A stretch of 27,653 bases of DNA from an uncultured Eggerthellaceae bacterium (GCA_910588435.1 CAJUPL010000024.1:1-27653), one strand, 5' to 3'; positions 20,322 through 27,653 are shown, counted from the stretch's first letter. A program made the numbers and translations. The notes: generated from the sequence alone by a model not told the origin.

Positions 20322-21239
20322 ATGGCAACAGACGTCACTGGCCAAGAAAGCCAAAAGGAAGCGCGCACCAAGCGCATAGAGCGCGTGCTCTGGATAGTCT
20401 TGATGCTGAACCTGGTCGTTGCCGCGGCCAAGTACTTCTACGGGCTGGCCTCCCAGTCAGCCTCCATGCAGGCTGACGGCATCCATTCCGTATTCGATAC
20501 CCTGGGCAACGTGGTGGGGCTCATCGGCATCACGCTGGCCGCACGCCCCGCAGATGAGGGGCATCCTTACGGGCACGCGAAGTTCGAAACGTACGGCTCG
20601 CTGGTCATAGGCGTGCTTCTGCTGTTGGCCGCGTTCGAGATAGGCAGCCAATCCATCACGCGCCTGATCACAGGCGAGCATGCAGCTCACGTCACGCCGC
20701 TCTCGTTCGCGGTCATGATCGGGACGCTCTGCGTGAACGTGGGCGTCTCCATCGCTGAGCGGCGCGCAGGCAACCAGTTGCGCTCTGAGATCTTGAAGGC
20801 GGATTCGGCGCACACCATGTCAGATGCACTGGTATCCGTGAGCGTCACTGTTGGCCTGGTCTTGGTGGCTTGCGGCTTTCCAGCGGCTGACCCCATCATG
20901 GCGCTGGTGGTCACCGTGTTCATCCTGATCTCTGCGGTGGGGGTCTTCCGCCGCGCCCTTCGCACGCTGTCGGACCATTCGCGCATAGACGCGGATGACA
21001 TCAGGCATCGCGCTGAGGCCGTGGACGGCGTTCGCCAGATACACAGGGTGCGCACCCGCGGGACGGAGTCTGAGGTCTACGTTGACCTGCACCTGCTGGT
21101 GGCGCCGGAGATGACGGTGGCGGACGCGCATGGGATCGGGGACAAGATAGAGCGTGCCGTCAAGCGCGCGCATCCGGAGGTCCAGGAGGTCCTGGTCCAC
21201 ATAGAGCCGGACACGGAACACGAGCGCCAAGAGGAGTGA
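20322..21239 (+). CDS. Cation diffusion facilitator family transporter
   Basis: A 305-residue CDF (cation efflux) protein with about six membrane helices and a C-terminal cytoplasmic metal-binding domain (from about 210). The metal site in TM2 is His55 and Asp59 (GIHSVFD) and that in TM5 is His164 and Asp168 (AHTMSD). The His-xxx-Asp form and HPYGHAKFE match members that export Zn, Fe or Mn in exchange for protons; the ion cannot be decided. It lies 30 bases after the metal-binding deformylase-like gene. Confidence 0.92.
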   Translation: MATDVTGQESQKEARTKRIERVLWIVLMLNLVVAAAKYFYGLASQSASMQADGIHSVFDTLGNVVGLIGITLAARPADEGHPYGHAKFETYGSLVIGVLLLLAAFEIGSQSITRLITGEHAAHVTPLSFAVMIGTLCVNVGVSIAERRAGNQLRSEILKADSAHTMSDALVSVSVTVGLVLVACGFPAADPIMALVVTVFILISAVGVFRRALRTLSDHSRIDADDIRHRAEAVDGVRQIHRVRTRGTESEVYVDLHLLVAPEMTVADAHGIGDKIERAVKRAHPEVQEVLVHIEPDTEHERQEE

Positions 21240-21248
21240 CAGCGCGCC

Positions 21249-21278
21249 TATAATCCTCCTGGTGATCAAATAGGAGGA
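21249..21278 (+). promoter_or_regulatory. Promoter -10 fused to an SD-sequestering hairpin
   Basis: A perfect TATAAT (21249-21254) sits directly on TCCTCCT (21254-21260), which is fully complementary to AGGAGGA (21272-21278), the Shine-Dalgarno of the downstream lipoprotein gene. Transcripts starting at this promoter would begin near 21261 and lack the complementary arm, whereas read-through from the upstream exporter gene would contain it and could hide the ribosome site. No clear -35 was seen. Confidence 0.5.
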
Positions 21279-21281
21279 AAG

Positions 21282-22313
21282 ATGTCTAAGCTCAAGTTGA
21301 TGTGCGCAGCTGTCCTTGCTTTCACGCTGGGCGCGTTCGGCCTGGCAGGTTGCTCAGCAGGCGGCGAAAGCGGTTCCGGCTCTGATGGCACCCAGCCCCA
21401 GAAGGTGACCATCGGCACGATGCCCACAGAGGACATCCTGCCGCTTTGGATAGCTGAGCAGGAAGGCCTCTTCCAAGAGGCAGGCGTCGAGGCTGAGGTA
21501 ATCTCGTTCGATTCCGCGCAGAGCCTCTCTTCAGCCATAACGGCAGGGGAAGTGGACATGGCCATGACCGACATCATGCGCGCGGTGAAGCTCTCTGAGT
21601 CCGGCACGCCTTTGGTGGCGGAGTGGGTGACTCTTGGCGCCATGGCTGAGCAGGGGCGCTTCGGCGTGCTTGCCCCGTCTGATGCCGAATACAGCACGCT
21701 CACTGAGCTTGTGGACTGGATGAGCAACAAGAAGCTGGACGACAGCTTCGGCATCGGCGTGGCTGCCAACACCGTGCCGGAATACGCATTCAACAAGCTC
21801 TGCGAAGAGGCTGGCATCCCTGACGGCGCCATCCCGGCCCAAGAGGTGGCAAGCCTCCCTGAGCGCTACGGGCTGGTTGCAAGCGGCCAGCTTGCGGGGG
21901 CCGCGCTGCCCAATTCCCTTCTGGTGCTGGGGGAGGCGAACGGCATGAAGGTGATAGCAGACGACACCCAGGGCGAGAACATCTCTCAGTCCATCATGGT
22001 GGCGAACGCGTCCTTCGCAGAAGAGCATCCGGAAGAGGTGGCCGCGGTGGCAAGCGCGTGGGATGCGGCCGTTGAGCTCTGCGCGGCTGATCCTGCTGCG
22101 TACCGCTCCATCCTGGCTGAGAAGGCCAACATCAACGCTGCCATAGCCGATGACTACCCTATGAGCGAATACCCATTCGCCATGGTGGATGACCAGATGC
22201 AGCGCCCCACAGAGGAGATGGTGACCCCCATCCTCAACTGGATGCGCAATAAGGGCTACGGCGCTGACGGCGTCTCATACGATGCGGCCACCGGTCAGTT
22301 CCTCATAGGCTAG
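21282..22313 (+). CDS. ABC transporter substrate-binding lipoprotein (NitT/TauT/SsuA-like)
   Basis: A 343-residue extracytoplasmic binding lipoprotein. Signal peptide with lipobox LAGC (Cys24) and a Gly/Ser linker after it. The mature part starts KVTIGTMPTEDILPLWIAEQ and continues with LFQEAGVEAEVISFDS and GEVDMAMTD, typical of the NMT1/THI5-like, NitT/TauT/SsuA family. Ligands of this family include nitrate, sulfonates, thiamine precursors and riboflavin; this one cannot be assigned. A strong AGGAGG precedes the ATG. It is in operon with the permease 22 bases downstream. Confidence 0.88.
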   Translation: MSKLKLMCAAVLAFTLGAFGLAGCSAGGESGSGSDGTQPQKVTIGTMPTEDILPLWIAEQEGLFQEAGVEAEVISFDSAQSLSSAITAGEVDMAMTDIMRAVKLSESGTPLVAEWVTLGAMAEQGRFGVLAPSDAEYSTLTELVDWMSNKKLDDSFGIGVAANTVPEYAFNKLCEEAGIPDGAIPAQEVASLPERYGLVASGQLAGAALPNSLLVLGEANGMKVIADDTQGENISQSIMVANASFAEEHPEEVAAVASAWDAAVELCAADPAAYRSILAEKANINAAIADDYPMSEYPFAMVDDQMQRPTEEMVTPILNWMRNKGYGADGVSYDAATGQFLIG

Positions 22314-22335
22314 CGAACGCGCTCATCAGCGGCTC

Positions 22336-23055
22336 ATGCGCAAGGCGATAGGATACGTGTGGGGCACCGCGTTCGTGCTCCTTGCTTGGTGGCTGCTTTC
22401 GGCATGCGTGGCCTCGCCTGCGCTGCCAAGCCCCGTGCAGACGGTGCAGGAGCTGGTGGCGATGAGCGACAGCCTCATTCCGCAAAGCGGCATCAGCCTT
22501 GCGCGGCTGTTGTTGGGGCTTGCCATCGGTACGCTGATAGGCGCGCCTCTCGGGCTCCTTTCAGGGATGTGCCCTAAGGTGGACAGATTCGTGGCGCCCG
22601 TGCTCTACATCCTGTTCCCCATCCCGAAGATAGTCTTCCTGCCCGTCCTCTTCGTGTTCTTTGGCGTGGGCGGGCAATCGAAGGTGATCTTGATAGTGAT
22701 CGCCGTGCTCTTCCAAGCCATGGTCACCATGCGCGATGCCGCGCACGCTGTGCCGGTAGGGCGAGTGGAGGCCATGCGCTCCCTTGGAGGCAGCGGAGCC
22801 CATGTGTTCATGCATGTGATGGTGCCGGCCACGCTGCCGTTCTTGTTCAATGCGCTGCGCGTGAGCACGGGCACTGCCGTTGCCATCCTCTTCATCGGGG
22901 AATCCATGGCGGGCTCCACCGGCCTTGGCTACTACATCATGAATTCGTGGTCCATGCTGGAGTATGCGCGCATGTTCTCCGGGATAGTGGCGCTATCCGT
23001 CATAGGCGTTGCGCTATATGAGCTCTTCGACCTCTGCGAGCGCCGCCTGAGCTGA
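22336..23055 (+). CDS. ABC transporter permease (SsuC/TauC-like)
   Basis: A 239-residue inner-membrane permease of the binding-protein-dependent BPD_transp_1 fold, about six helices. The EAA-type loop that contacts the ATPase is visible around VEAMRSLGGSGAHVFMHVMV. The ATG at 22336 has only a weak ribosome site, so coupling to the upstream lipoprotein is likely. No ATP-binding subunit is encoded nearby: the next gene is convergent and starts three bases beyond. The ATPase must be supplied from elsewhere or shared. Confidence 0.88.
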   Translation: MRKAIGYVWGTAFVLLAWWLLSACVASPALPSPVQTVQELVAMSDSLIPQSGISLARLLLGLAIGTLIGAPLGLLSGMCPKVDRFVAPVLYILFPIPKIVFLPVLFVFFGVGGQSKVILIVIAVLFQAMVTMRDAAHAVPVGRVEAMRSLGGSGAHVFMHVMVPATLPFLFNALRVSTGTAVAILFIGESMAGSTGLGYYIMNSWSMLEYARMFSGIVALSVIGVALYELFDLCERRLS

Positions 23056-23057
23056 AT

Positions 23058-24575
23058 TCAGATCACCAGCGGTTCCCAAACGCGCACGGTGCACTCATGG
23101 ATGCGCTCGGCGCTCATGGGGGTGTAATCCACGTTCGCGAACGTGACCATCCTGTTCGCCGTGCCAGCTGACGCCAGATACTCCCCGTAGCCCTGCGTGG
23201 CGGATTCCGTGGGGATGCTGACGTACTTCCTGTTCGCTATGTCCACGGCCGCAACCACGTTCGTTGACTTCACGAACACCCAATTCCCGGAGAACGCGGG
23301 CGCGGAGATGGGCGCGCGCGGGAAGCGGAACCACTCTGCGGCGCTGTACAGCTCACAGACCGCATCCTCTGCCATCTGAGCAGCCTTCGCGCGGTCAGCG
23401 TCTGTGAGCTCACCCGCGCTTGCACCCGATGACTCCGCAAGCTCCTCTTCCATCTTAGCCAGCGCGTCAGACTCCGCTTGCGCGAATGTGAGTGGGATCT
23501 CACTTTCGGGCACGTACGTTCCCAGGTTGGATATGCCGTCTCCGAAGGAGTAGATGCTGTCCAGCGCGAAGCCGAACCCGTTCGGCCCGTAGGAGACGTC
23601 CATGGGCTTCATCGTGGAGGGCAGTGTGAGCGAATCCTGCATGCAGTTTTCCGCGTCGGCATCATCCGTCAGATAGATGAGCTGCCAGGTGTTGCCGGTC
23701 TGGCCCACCTTCGCGCAGCTGGCAACGCCCACGCCTGCGGGTGAGAGCCCGCATGCGAACGCGGCCGCCTCATGAGCCATCTGGGCTGCATCCTCGTTCC
23801 CCCCGAAAGGGACGCGCCAGATGCATGAGCTCTCCTTGGAGGATGAGTCCTTCGGCGAGGTCTGCCACCAAGCGAACCCGTCCGACACGGCAAGCGTGGG
23901 AAGCGTACGTGTGGCGTCCGCCTCGAAGGCCTTCACTGGATCCCCTACGGCGGCGCCGTTGAGCGTTGTGGTGTAGATGCGCCAGGCGCCCGAGGTCATG
24001 TTCGTCTCTATCCAGATCATGCCGCCGCCGTGCGCGCGTGCGTCCAGTATCTGGAAGCCCTCGTCTGAGCCAACGGCGTTCGTGAGCGCGTCTGTCATGT
24101 TGCCGGAGCCCAGGTGGAGGAGGCCCACCTTGAGCAAGGGGTCTGCTGTCTCGGTTGGTACGAGGCATGCGGCCACGCTGTCACTGCAGCAGGTGAGCGT
24201 GGTGCCGTACGGCAGCGACGCGCGCGTGCGCAGGGTGACGGCGCGGTTCGTGTCCTCCAGGTATTCGCACTGCTCCGTTGTGAACACCTTGTCCTCAGGC
24301 ACGGTCAGCGCGCCTTGCGAGGCCTCGGCCTTGCCGGACCCGTCAGATGTCATGGCAACACCGCCGCCAATGAGCGCAGCCGCAGCAACAATGCCTGCGG
24401 TTCCCATGAGGAACTGGCGTCGGGAGATGTCAACGGGGCCAAGCGATATCTGCGCGTCATCTGTGACGCTAGGGCGCGCTTTCGGGGCGCTTCTGTGCGT
24501 GCGCGGCATCTGCCGCGTGGCAGACTCGTGCCTTGGAGCCGTTCGCCTCTTTGGTTTGTAGTTGGAGGTTCGCAT
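23058..24575 (-). CDS. Tat-signal protein of unknown function, propeller-like
   Basis: A 505-residue exported protein I do not recognise as a named family. A long basic N-region (about 50 residues, many Arg and Lys) leads to SRRQFLMGTAGIVAAAALIG (51-70), a twin-arginine signal that may remain uncleaved as an anchor. The exported part has repeated blades with Trp/Gly patterns (AWWQTSP, WRVPFGG, WQLIYLTDD, GNWVFVKST), suggesting a beta-propeller. Four or more Cys are present in the exported region. An Ala/Glu-rich helix interrupts near 380-430. The start at 24575 is chosen because a -10-like CATAAT (24583-24588) lies just upstream, implying a leaderless message; an upstream in-frame ATG (24584) overlaps that box. 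It is divergent from the two-component genes. Confidence 0.7.
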   Translation of the reverse strand: MRTSNYKPKRRTAPRHESATRQMPRTHRSAPKARPSVTDDAQISLGPVDISRRQFLMGTAGIVAAAALIGGGVAMTSDGSGKAEASQGALTVPEDKVFTTEQCEYLEDTNRAVTLRTRASLPYGTTLTCCSDSVAACLVPTETADPLLKVGLLHLGSGNMTDALTNAVGSDEGFQILDARAHGGGMIWIETNMTSGAWRIYTTTLNGAAVGDPVKAFEADATRTLPTLAVSDGFAWWQTSPKDSSSKESSCIWRVPFGGNEDAAQMAHEAAAFACGLSPAGVGVASCAKVGQTGNTWQLIYLTDDADAENCMQDSLTLPSTMKPMDVSYGPNGFGFALDSIYSFGDGISNLGTYVPESEIPLTFAQAESDALAKMEEELAESSGASAGELTDADRAKAAQMAEDAVCELYSAAEWFRFPRAPISAPAFSGNWVFVKSTNVVAAVDIANRKYVSIPTESATQGYGEYLASAGTANRMVTFANVDYTPMSAERIHECTVRVWEPLVI

Positions 24576-24582
24576 CGCGCAC

Positions 24583-24635
24583 ATTATGTCAAACAGATAA
24601 CCTGCAGTCACTGACCCTGAAGTAAAGGCTACAAT
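24583..24635. promoter_or_regulatory. Divergent overlapping promoters, Tat protein and response regulator
   Basis: Minus strand: GTGACT (24606-24611), 17-base spacer, CATAAT (24583-24588), with transcription predicted to start at or next to the ATG at 24575. Plus strand: GTCACT (24607-24612), 17-base spacer, TACAAT (24630-24635), upstream of the regulator gene. The two -35 boxes overlap on the near-palindrome AGTCACT, so polymerase binding in one direction should exclude the other. Confidence 0.45.
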
Positions 24636-24680
24636 ATCAGCAAATTGCCTATACACGCAGAATCAGGGAAGGACGAGGCA

Positions 24681-25385
24681 ATGAGCTCTGAGACAAGGCG
24701 CATCCTGCTAGTAGAAGACGAGAAGAGCATCCGTGAGGCGGTCACGGCCTACCTTGAGAAGGAAGGCTACTGGGTCACCGCGGTGGGAGACGGGCAGGAG
24801 GCGCTTGATGAGTTCGCGAAGCACAGCTTCGACCTCATCATCTTGGACCTCATGCTGCCCACCATCTCTGGTGAGCGCGTTTGCAGCGTGATCCGTGACA
24901 CCTCTGACGTGCCCATCATCATGCTCACCGCGAAGGGTGAGGTGGAAGACCGCATCATCGGGCTTGAGCTTGGTGCTGATGACTATCTGGTGAAGCCGTT
25001 CTCGCCGCGTGAGCTGGTGGCGCGCGCCCGTGCGCTGCTGCGCCGCATCCACTCTGACTCTGAGCCTTTGCGCGAGGTCTTGGAGTTCGGTGAGCTCACC
25101 ATCGATGTCTCCGGTCACAAGGTCATGGTGGATGGCAAGGAGATAGAGCTCACGGCCTCTGAGTTCAAGCTGCTCACAACCTTGTCCCGCTATCCTGGAC
25201 GCGTCTATTCGCGCATGGAGCTGGTGGAGAAGGTCTTGGGCTATGACTTCGAAGGCTATGAGCGCACCATAGACAGCCACGTGAAGAACCTGCGCGCCAA
25301 GCTGGGTGACAATCCCCGCAGCCCGAAGTGGCTGCACACGGTGCATGGCGTGGGATACCGTTTCGAGGATCCGGGCAAGAGATAG
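24681..25385 (+). CDS. OmpR/PhoB-family response regulator
   Basis: A 234-residue two-component response regulator. The receiver domain (about 7-120) shows the acidic pocket VEDE (11-14), phospho-acceptor Asp56 in ILDLMLP, Thr83 in MLTAKG and Lys105 in LVKPFSP. The winged-helix DNA-binding domain (about 135-230) has LTASEFKLL and the C-terminal HTVHGVGYRFE. The ATG at 24681 follows AAGGACGAGG; the upstream in-frame ATG is less likely. It pairs with the kinase 23 bases downstream. Confidence 0.93.
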   Translation: MSSETRRILLVEDEKSIREAVTAYLEKEGYWVTAVGDGQEALDEFAKHSFDLIILDLMLPTISGERVCSVIRDTSDVPIIMLTAKGEVEDRIIGLELGADDYLVKPFSPRELVARARALLRRIHSDSEPLREVLEFGELTIDVSGHKVMVDGKEIELTASEFKLLTTLSRYPGRVYSRMELVEKVLGYDFEGYERTIDSHVKNLRAKLGDNPRSPKWLHTVHGVGYRFEDPGKR

Positions 25386-25408
25386 GCGTTGCGCCAAGCG
25401 TTTGATGG

Positions 25409-27181
25409 ATGTCTGAGCCTGAGAACAGAACGCCCGTCTATGGGATGAAGCCGTTCTCGGCGCCTGCTGGCTCCAAGCCAGAGTTCACAGTGGCGCTGAT
25501 CGTGAACGGCCTGCCTGATGATGCCGCAGGGGCTGCGCCGCGCCCTGCTGTGGATGCAGCAGCGGATGATCTGGCTGAGACAGGCGCGCTCCCATCTGAG
25601 GAGCATTCGCCAGCTGGCGCCCCGGTCACGCCTGAAGCGGAAGAGGCGGCAGAGGTTGCGCCTGCTGAGCCTCCTGCAGAGCCGTCAAGCACCACGCCTA
25701 CGGCAAGGCGGATGACCAAGGAGCAGCGGCGCGAGAGCAGGAAGCACGGCCTCACCTACAGGACGCGCGTCGTGCTCATGTTCCTCATGGTGGCCATCCT
25801 CACCGTTGGCATCTCGCTTGTGATGGTGGCTGTGATCTGGGGGCAGTTCTTCTCTGTCTATGCGGCCAACAACATAGAGAGCATCGCTCAGCAGACCGCG
25901 AACAGGATAGAGAGCCTCTATCAGAAGAACCTGAACTTCGGCGACGACACCTTGACTCCCGCCCGTGAGGCTGCGGAGAGCTCTGAGGAGCTGGGTGTCA
26001 TCGTCGTGGATGCAGGTGGCACGAAGCTCTATGATTCGTCTCTTCCCACCGATGAGAACCCAGAGGCGCGGCCAGGCCCTGGGGCTGCAACGCAGATAGC
26101 CATGGCGTCCGTCAAGAACGGCAACGACAACGTGGCCACCGTTCGCGTGTGGGTGTATGGCTCCAACGCCCTCATGAGCAAGGTGGACCGCCAGTTCCAA
26201 GCGGATACGTACGGGGCGCTCCTCTACGCCGGGTTGATCTCATTGGCTCTGGCTGCTGTGATAGGCATCCTGTTCTCCCGCTCTCTCGTGCGCCCGGTGA
26301 ACAAGCTCATCAAGACGGCGCAAGAGCTCTCAGATGGAGACCTGTCAGCGCGCACTGGCATGGAAGGCAGCAATGAGCTGTCGCGCTTGGGCGAGGTCAT
26401 GGACAACATGGCGGAATCCTTCGAACGTGACCGGAAGCTGGAGCAGCGCCTCACATCAGACGTGGCGCATGAGCTCCGCACTCCGCTCATGGCCATCCAG
26501 GCCACCGTTGAGGCCATGATAGATGGCGTGTATGTTGCAGACGATGAGCATCTGATGATGGTAGATGCTGAGGTTGCGCGCCTGTCCAAGCTGGTGGACG
26601 CGCTGCTCAAGCTCTCCCGCATGGAGATGCGCAGCCAGCCCATGAAGGAGGAGCCCGTCAACCTCTCTCAGCTGGCTGATGAGGTAGTAGAATCCCACAA
26701 GGCGTTCATCGAGGATTCGGGGCTTTCCATCAAGCTTGATGCAGAGATGGGCGTCAAGACCATCGGCGACGTTGACATGATCAAGCAGGCCATCACCAAT
26801 CTGGTTTCGAATGCCGTTCGGTACACGGACGAAGGCGGCTCCATCACCATAGGCGTGCATCGTGATGGGCGCATGGCTGCGGTATCTGTTGCAGATACCG
26901 GGATCGGGCTTACGCCTGAGGAAGAGAAGATGGTGTTCTCCCGCTTCTGGCGCGCGGATTCCGGACGTGCGAAAGAGAGCGGCGGCCTTGGCATCGGGCT
27001 TGCGCTCGTGAAGGAGATCGTGGACCGCCATCATGGGCGCGCTAGCGTGCACGGTGAGAAGGGTGTAGGCTCTGTGTTCACGCTCTATTTCCCCATCTAC
27101 GACGAGGAGGAGTCCCTCAAGCAGGCTAGGATAGCCTTAAAGGCCATGGAGCGCCGCCAACGCGGCTCCAACAGGAAGTAG
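25409..27181 (+). CDS. Membrane sensor histidine kinase
   Basis: A 590-residue sensor kinase, cognate to the preceding regulator by operon position. Order: an unusually long cytoplasmic N-terminal tail (1-118, rich in Ala, Pro and Glu), TM1 (about 121-145), an extracytoplasmic sensor of about 120 residues, TM2 (about 269-290), HAMP (about 291-343), HisKA with His354 in SDVAHELRTPL, and HATPase_c with N-box Asn468, DTGIG (496-500) and GLGIGLAL (526-533). It has all residues for a working kinase. The ribosome site is weak, suggesting coupling to the regulator. The signal is unknown. A hairpin terminator follows 30 bases after the stop. Confidence 0.92.
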   Translation: MSEPENRTPVYGMKPFSAPAGSKPEFTVALIVNGLPDDAAGAAPRPAVDAAADDLAETGALPSEEHSPAGAPVTPEAEEAAEVAPAEPPAEPSSTTPTARRMTKEQRRESRKHGLTYRTRVVLMFLMVAILTVGISLVMVAVIWGQFFSVYAANNIESIAQQTANRIESLYQKNLNFGDDTLTPAREAAESSEELGVIVVDAGGTKLYDSSLPTDENPEARPGPGAATQIAMASVKNGNDNVATVRVWVYGSNALMSKVDRQFQADTYGALLYAGLISLALAAVIGILFSRSLVRPVNKLIKTAQELSDGDLSARTGMEGSNELSRLGEVMDNMAESFERDRKLEQRLTSDVAHELRTPLMAIQATVEAMIDGVYVADDEHLMMVDAEVARLSKLVDALLKLSRMEMRSQPMKEEPVNLSQLADEVVESHKAFIEDSGLSIKLDAEMGVKTIGDVDMIKQAITNLVSNAVRYTDEGGSITIGVHRDGRMAAVSVADTGIGLTPEEEKMVFSRFWRADSGRAKESGGLGIGLALVKEIVDRHHGRASVHGEKGVGSVFTLYFPIYDEEESLKQARIALKAMERRQRGSNRK

Positions 27182-27211
27182 GCTGCAACCCGCTTGCTGT
27201 CCAAAAAATGC

Positions 27212-27245
27212 TGCACAGGCAAAGTGCATGCCTGTGCACTTTTAC
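27212..27245 (+). terminator. Terminator of the two-component operon (family A hairpin)
   Basis: A perfect 10-bp stem TGCACAGGCA (27212-27221) with TGCCTGTGCA (27229-27238), followed by CTTTTA. It is joined to the family-A linker ACTACGGCCTTTAAC (27244-27258), after which the second hairpin expected for that family is absent (partial copy A4). Confidence 0.7.
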
Positions 27246-27290
27246 TACGGCCTTTAACCAGATGCTCCTGCAGCCTTGCTGCCACAATCC

Positions 27291-27376
27291 GGTGTCGCGG
27301 GTGCAAGCACCCGCTCTTTTTACTACGGCCTTTAACATGGTTGTTCATTTCATTCACAACCATGTAGCGGCCTTGG
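27291..27376 (+). repeat. Family A variable-stem element, copy A5
   Basis: GGTGTCGCGGGTGC, an 8-bp hairpin (GCGGGTGC, 27297-27304, with 27307-27314) with TCTTTTTA, linker ACTACGGCCTTTAAC, then a 10-bp stem (ACATGGTTGT, 27335-27344, with 27356-27365), AGCGGCCTTGG. Same linkers as A1 with a different second stem. Confidence 0.82.
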
Positions 27377-27449
27377 TGGCCTGCGGCCACCTATTCAACC
27401 TGTCTCCTGTGGTGGGTGCCTGCATTGCAAGCACAGCACCCCCTAATCT

Positions 27450-27570
27450 GTGGGCGCTTCCATTGGAAGCGCAGTTGCACGCTAGTGCAACGTAACGCAG
27501 GCGATAGCCTGCGAACACCCGGAAGCCAGCCTCAGCTCAGGCAACCTAGCCTGGCGCAGATCACCAATCC
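27450..27570 (+). repeat. Family C three-hairpin element, copy C4
   Basis: Hairpins GCGCTTCC (27454-27461 with 27465-27472, loop ATT), GTTGCAC (27474-27480 with 27485-27491, loop GCTA) and GCAGGC (27497-27502 with 27507-27512, loop GATA), then GAACACCCGG and the conserved tail with CAGGCAACCTAGCCTGGCG. The outer two stems are unlike those of the other three full copies; the middle one equals that of C1. Confidence 0.85.
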
Positions 27571-27653
27571 GGACAATCCCGGCTCCAACCCTCTCCCCGC
27601 TCTCATGCGATGGCTGGCACCCTCGCTAGGCCTCAGGCTGGCGGTCGAATGTG

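Larger units (their letters stand above)
27182..27653. other. Gene-free repeat block at the right edge
   Basis: No gene is seen. It contains a terminator-like partial family-A unit (27212-27258), a complete family-A element (27291-27376) and a family-C element (27450-27570). The remaining bases to the window edge show nothing recognisable. Confidence 0.65.

Noticed and set aside
24645..24680. 12-codon upstream extension of the response regulator
   Set aside because: The ATG at 24645 has no ribosome site and the extension precedes the normal start of receiver domains.
27097..27495. Frames of 70-97 codons at the right edge
   Set aside because: They overlap the kinase 3' end or consist of family A and C repeats.

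Overview
The window looks like a chromosomal accessory region from a high-GC (roughly 55-60 %, by eye) anaerobic Actinomycetota, most likely a gut Coriobacteriia/Eggerthellaceae relative. This placement is inferred from three things: cytosolic molybdopterin oxidoreductases with tiny Fe-S partners and MFS carriers, a 12-TM membrane LuxR regulator, and a Tat-signal protein of unknown function. No rRNA, tRNA, CRISPR array or transposase was recognised.

Layout. 1-970 is gene-free and packed with nested palindromic repeats. 983-4792 encodes a giant 2-hydroxyacyl-CoA dehydratase activase/dehydratase-like fusion. 4823-6355 (minus strand) carries two toxin-antitoxin pairs: a FitA-like antitoxin with a PIN toxin, and a RelB/DinJ-like antitoxin with a PIN toxin. 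6396-6898 is repeats. 6899-17291 is the centrepiece, all on the plus strand: a 12-TM LuxR regulator, Mo-enzyme 1, Fe-S subunit 1, MFS 1, MFS 2, Mo-enzyme 2, Fe-S subunit 2, closed by a hairpin terminator. Two paralogous eight-cysteine microproteins follow (17379-17772), then a second repeat block (17749-18294).

18432-23055 holds mostly housekeeping-type genes: a solo B3/B4-domain protein, a thioredoxin (minus strand), a peptide-deformylase-like protein lacking the catalytic Glu, a CDF metal exporter, and an ABC substrate-binding lipoprotein plus permease without an ATPase. 23058-24575 (minus strand) is a Tat-signal protein, divergent from an OmpR-type response regulator and histidine kinase pair (24681-27181). 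A third repeat block fills 27182-27653.

How the genes may work together. The 6.9-17.3 kb island has the architecture known for gut actinobacterial cytosolic catechol dehydroxylases: a bis-MGD catalytic subunit without signal peptide, a two-cluster ferredoxin-like partner, an MFS carrier for the aromatic substrate and a LuxR-type membrane regulator. Here the module is present twice, with rearranged gene order, beside one regulator. Substrates cannot be read from the sequence; dehydroxylation or transhydroxylation of plant- or host-derived phenols is an inference.

The second unusual theme is the repeats. Four palindromic families recur in mosaics at 0-0.8, 6.4-6.8, 17.7-19.3 and 27.2-27.6 kb. 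In three of them the linkers and loops are conserved while the stems differ between copies yet mostly remain self-complementary, so structure rather than sequence is preserved.
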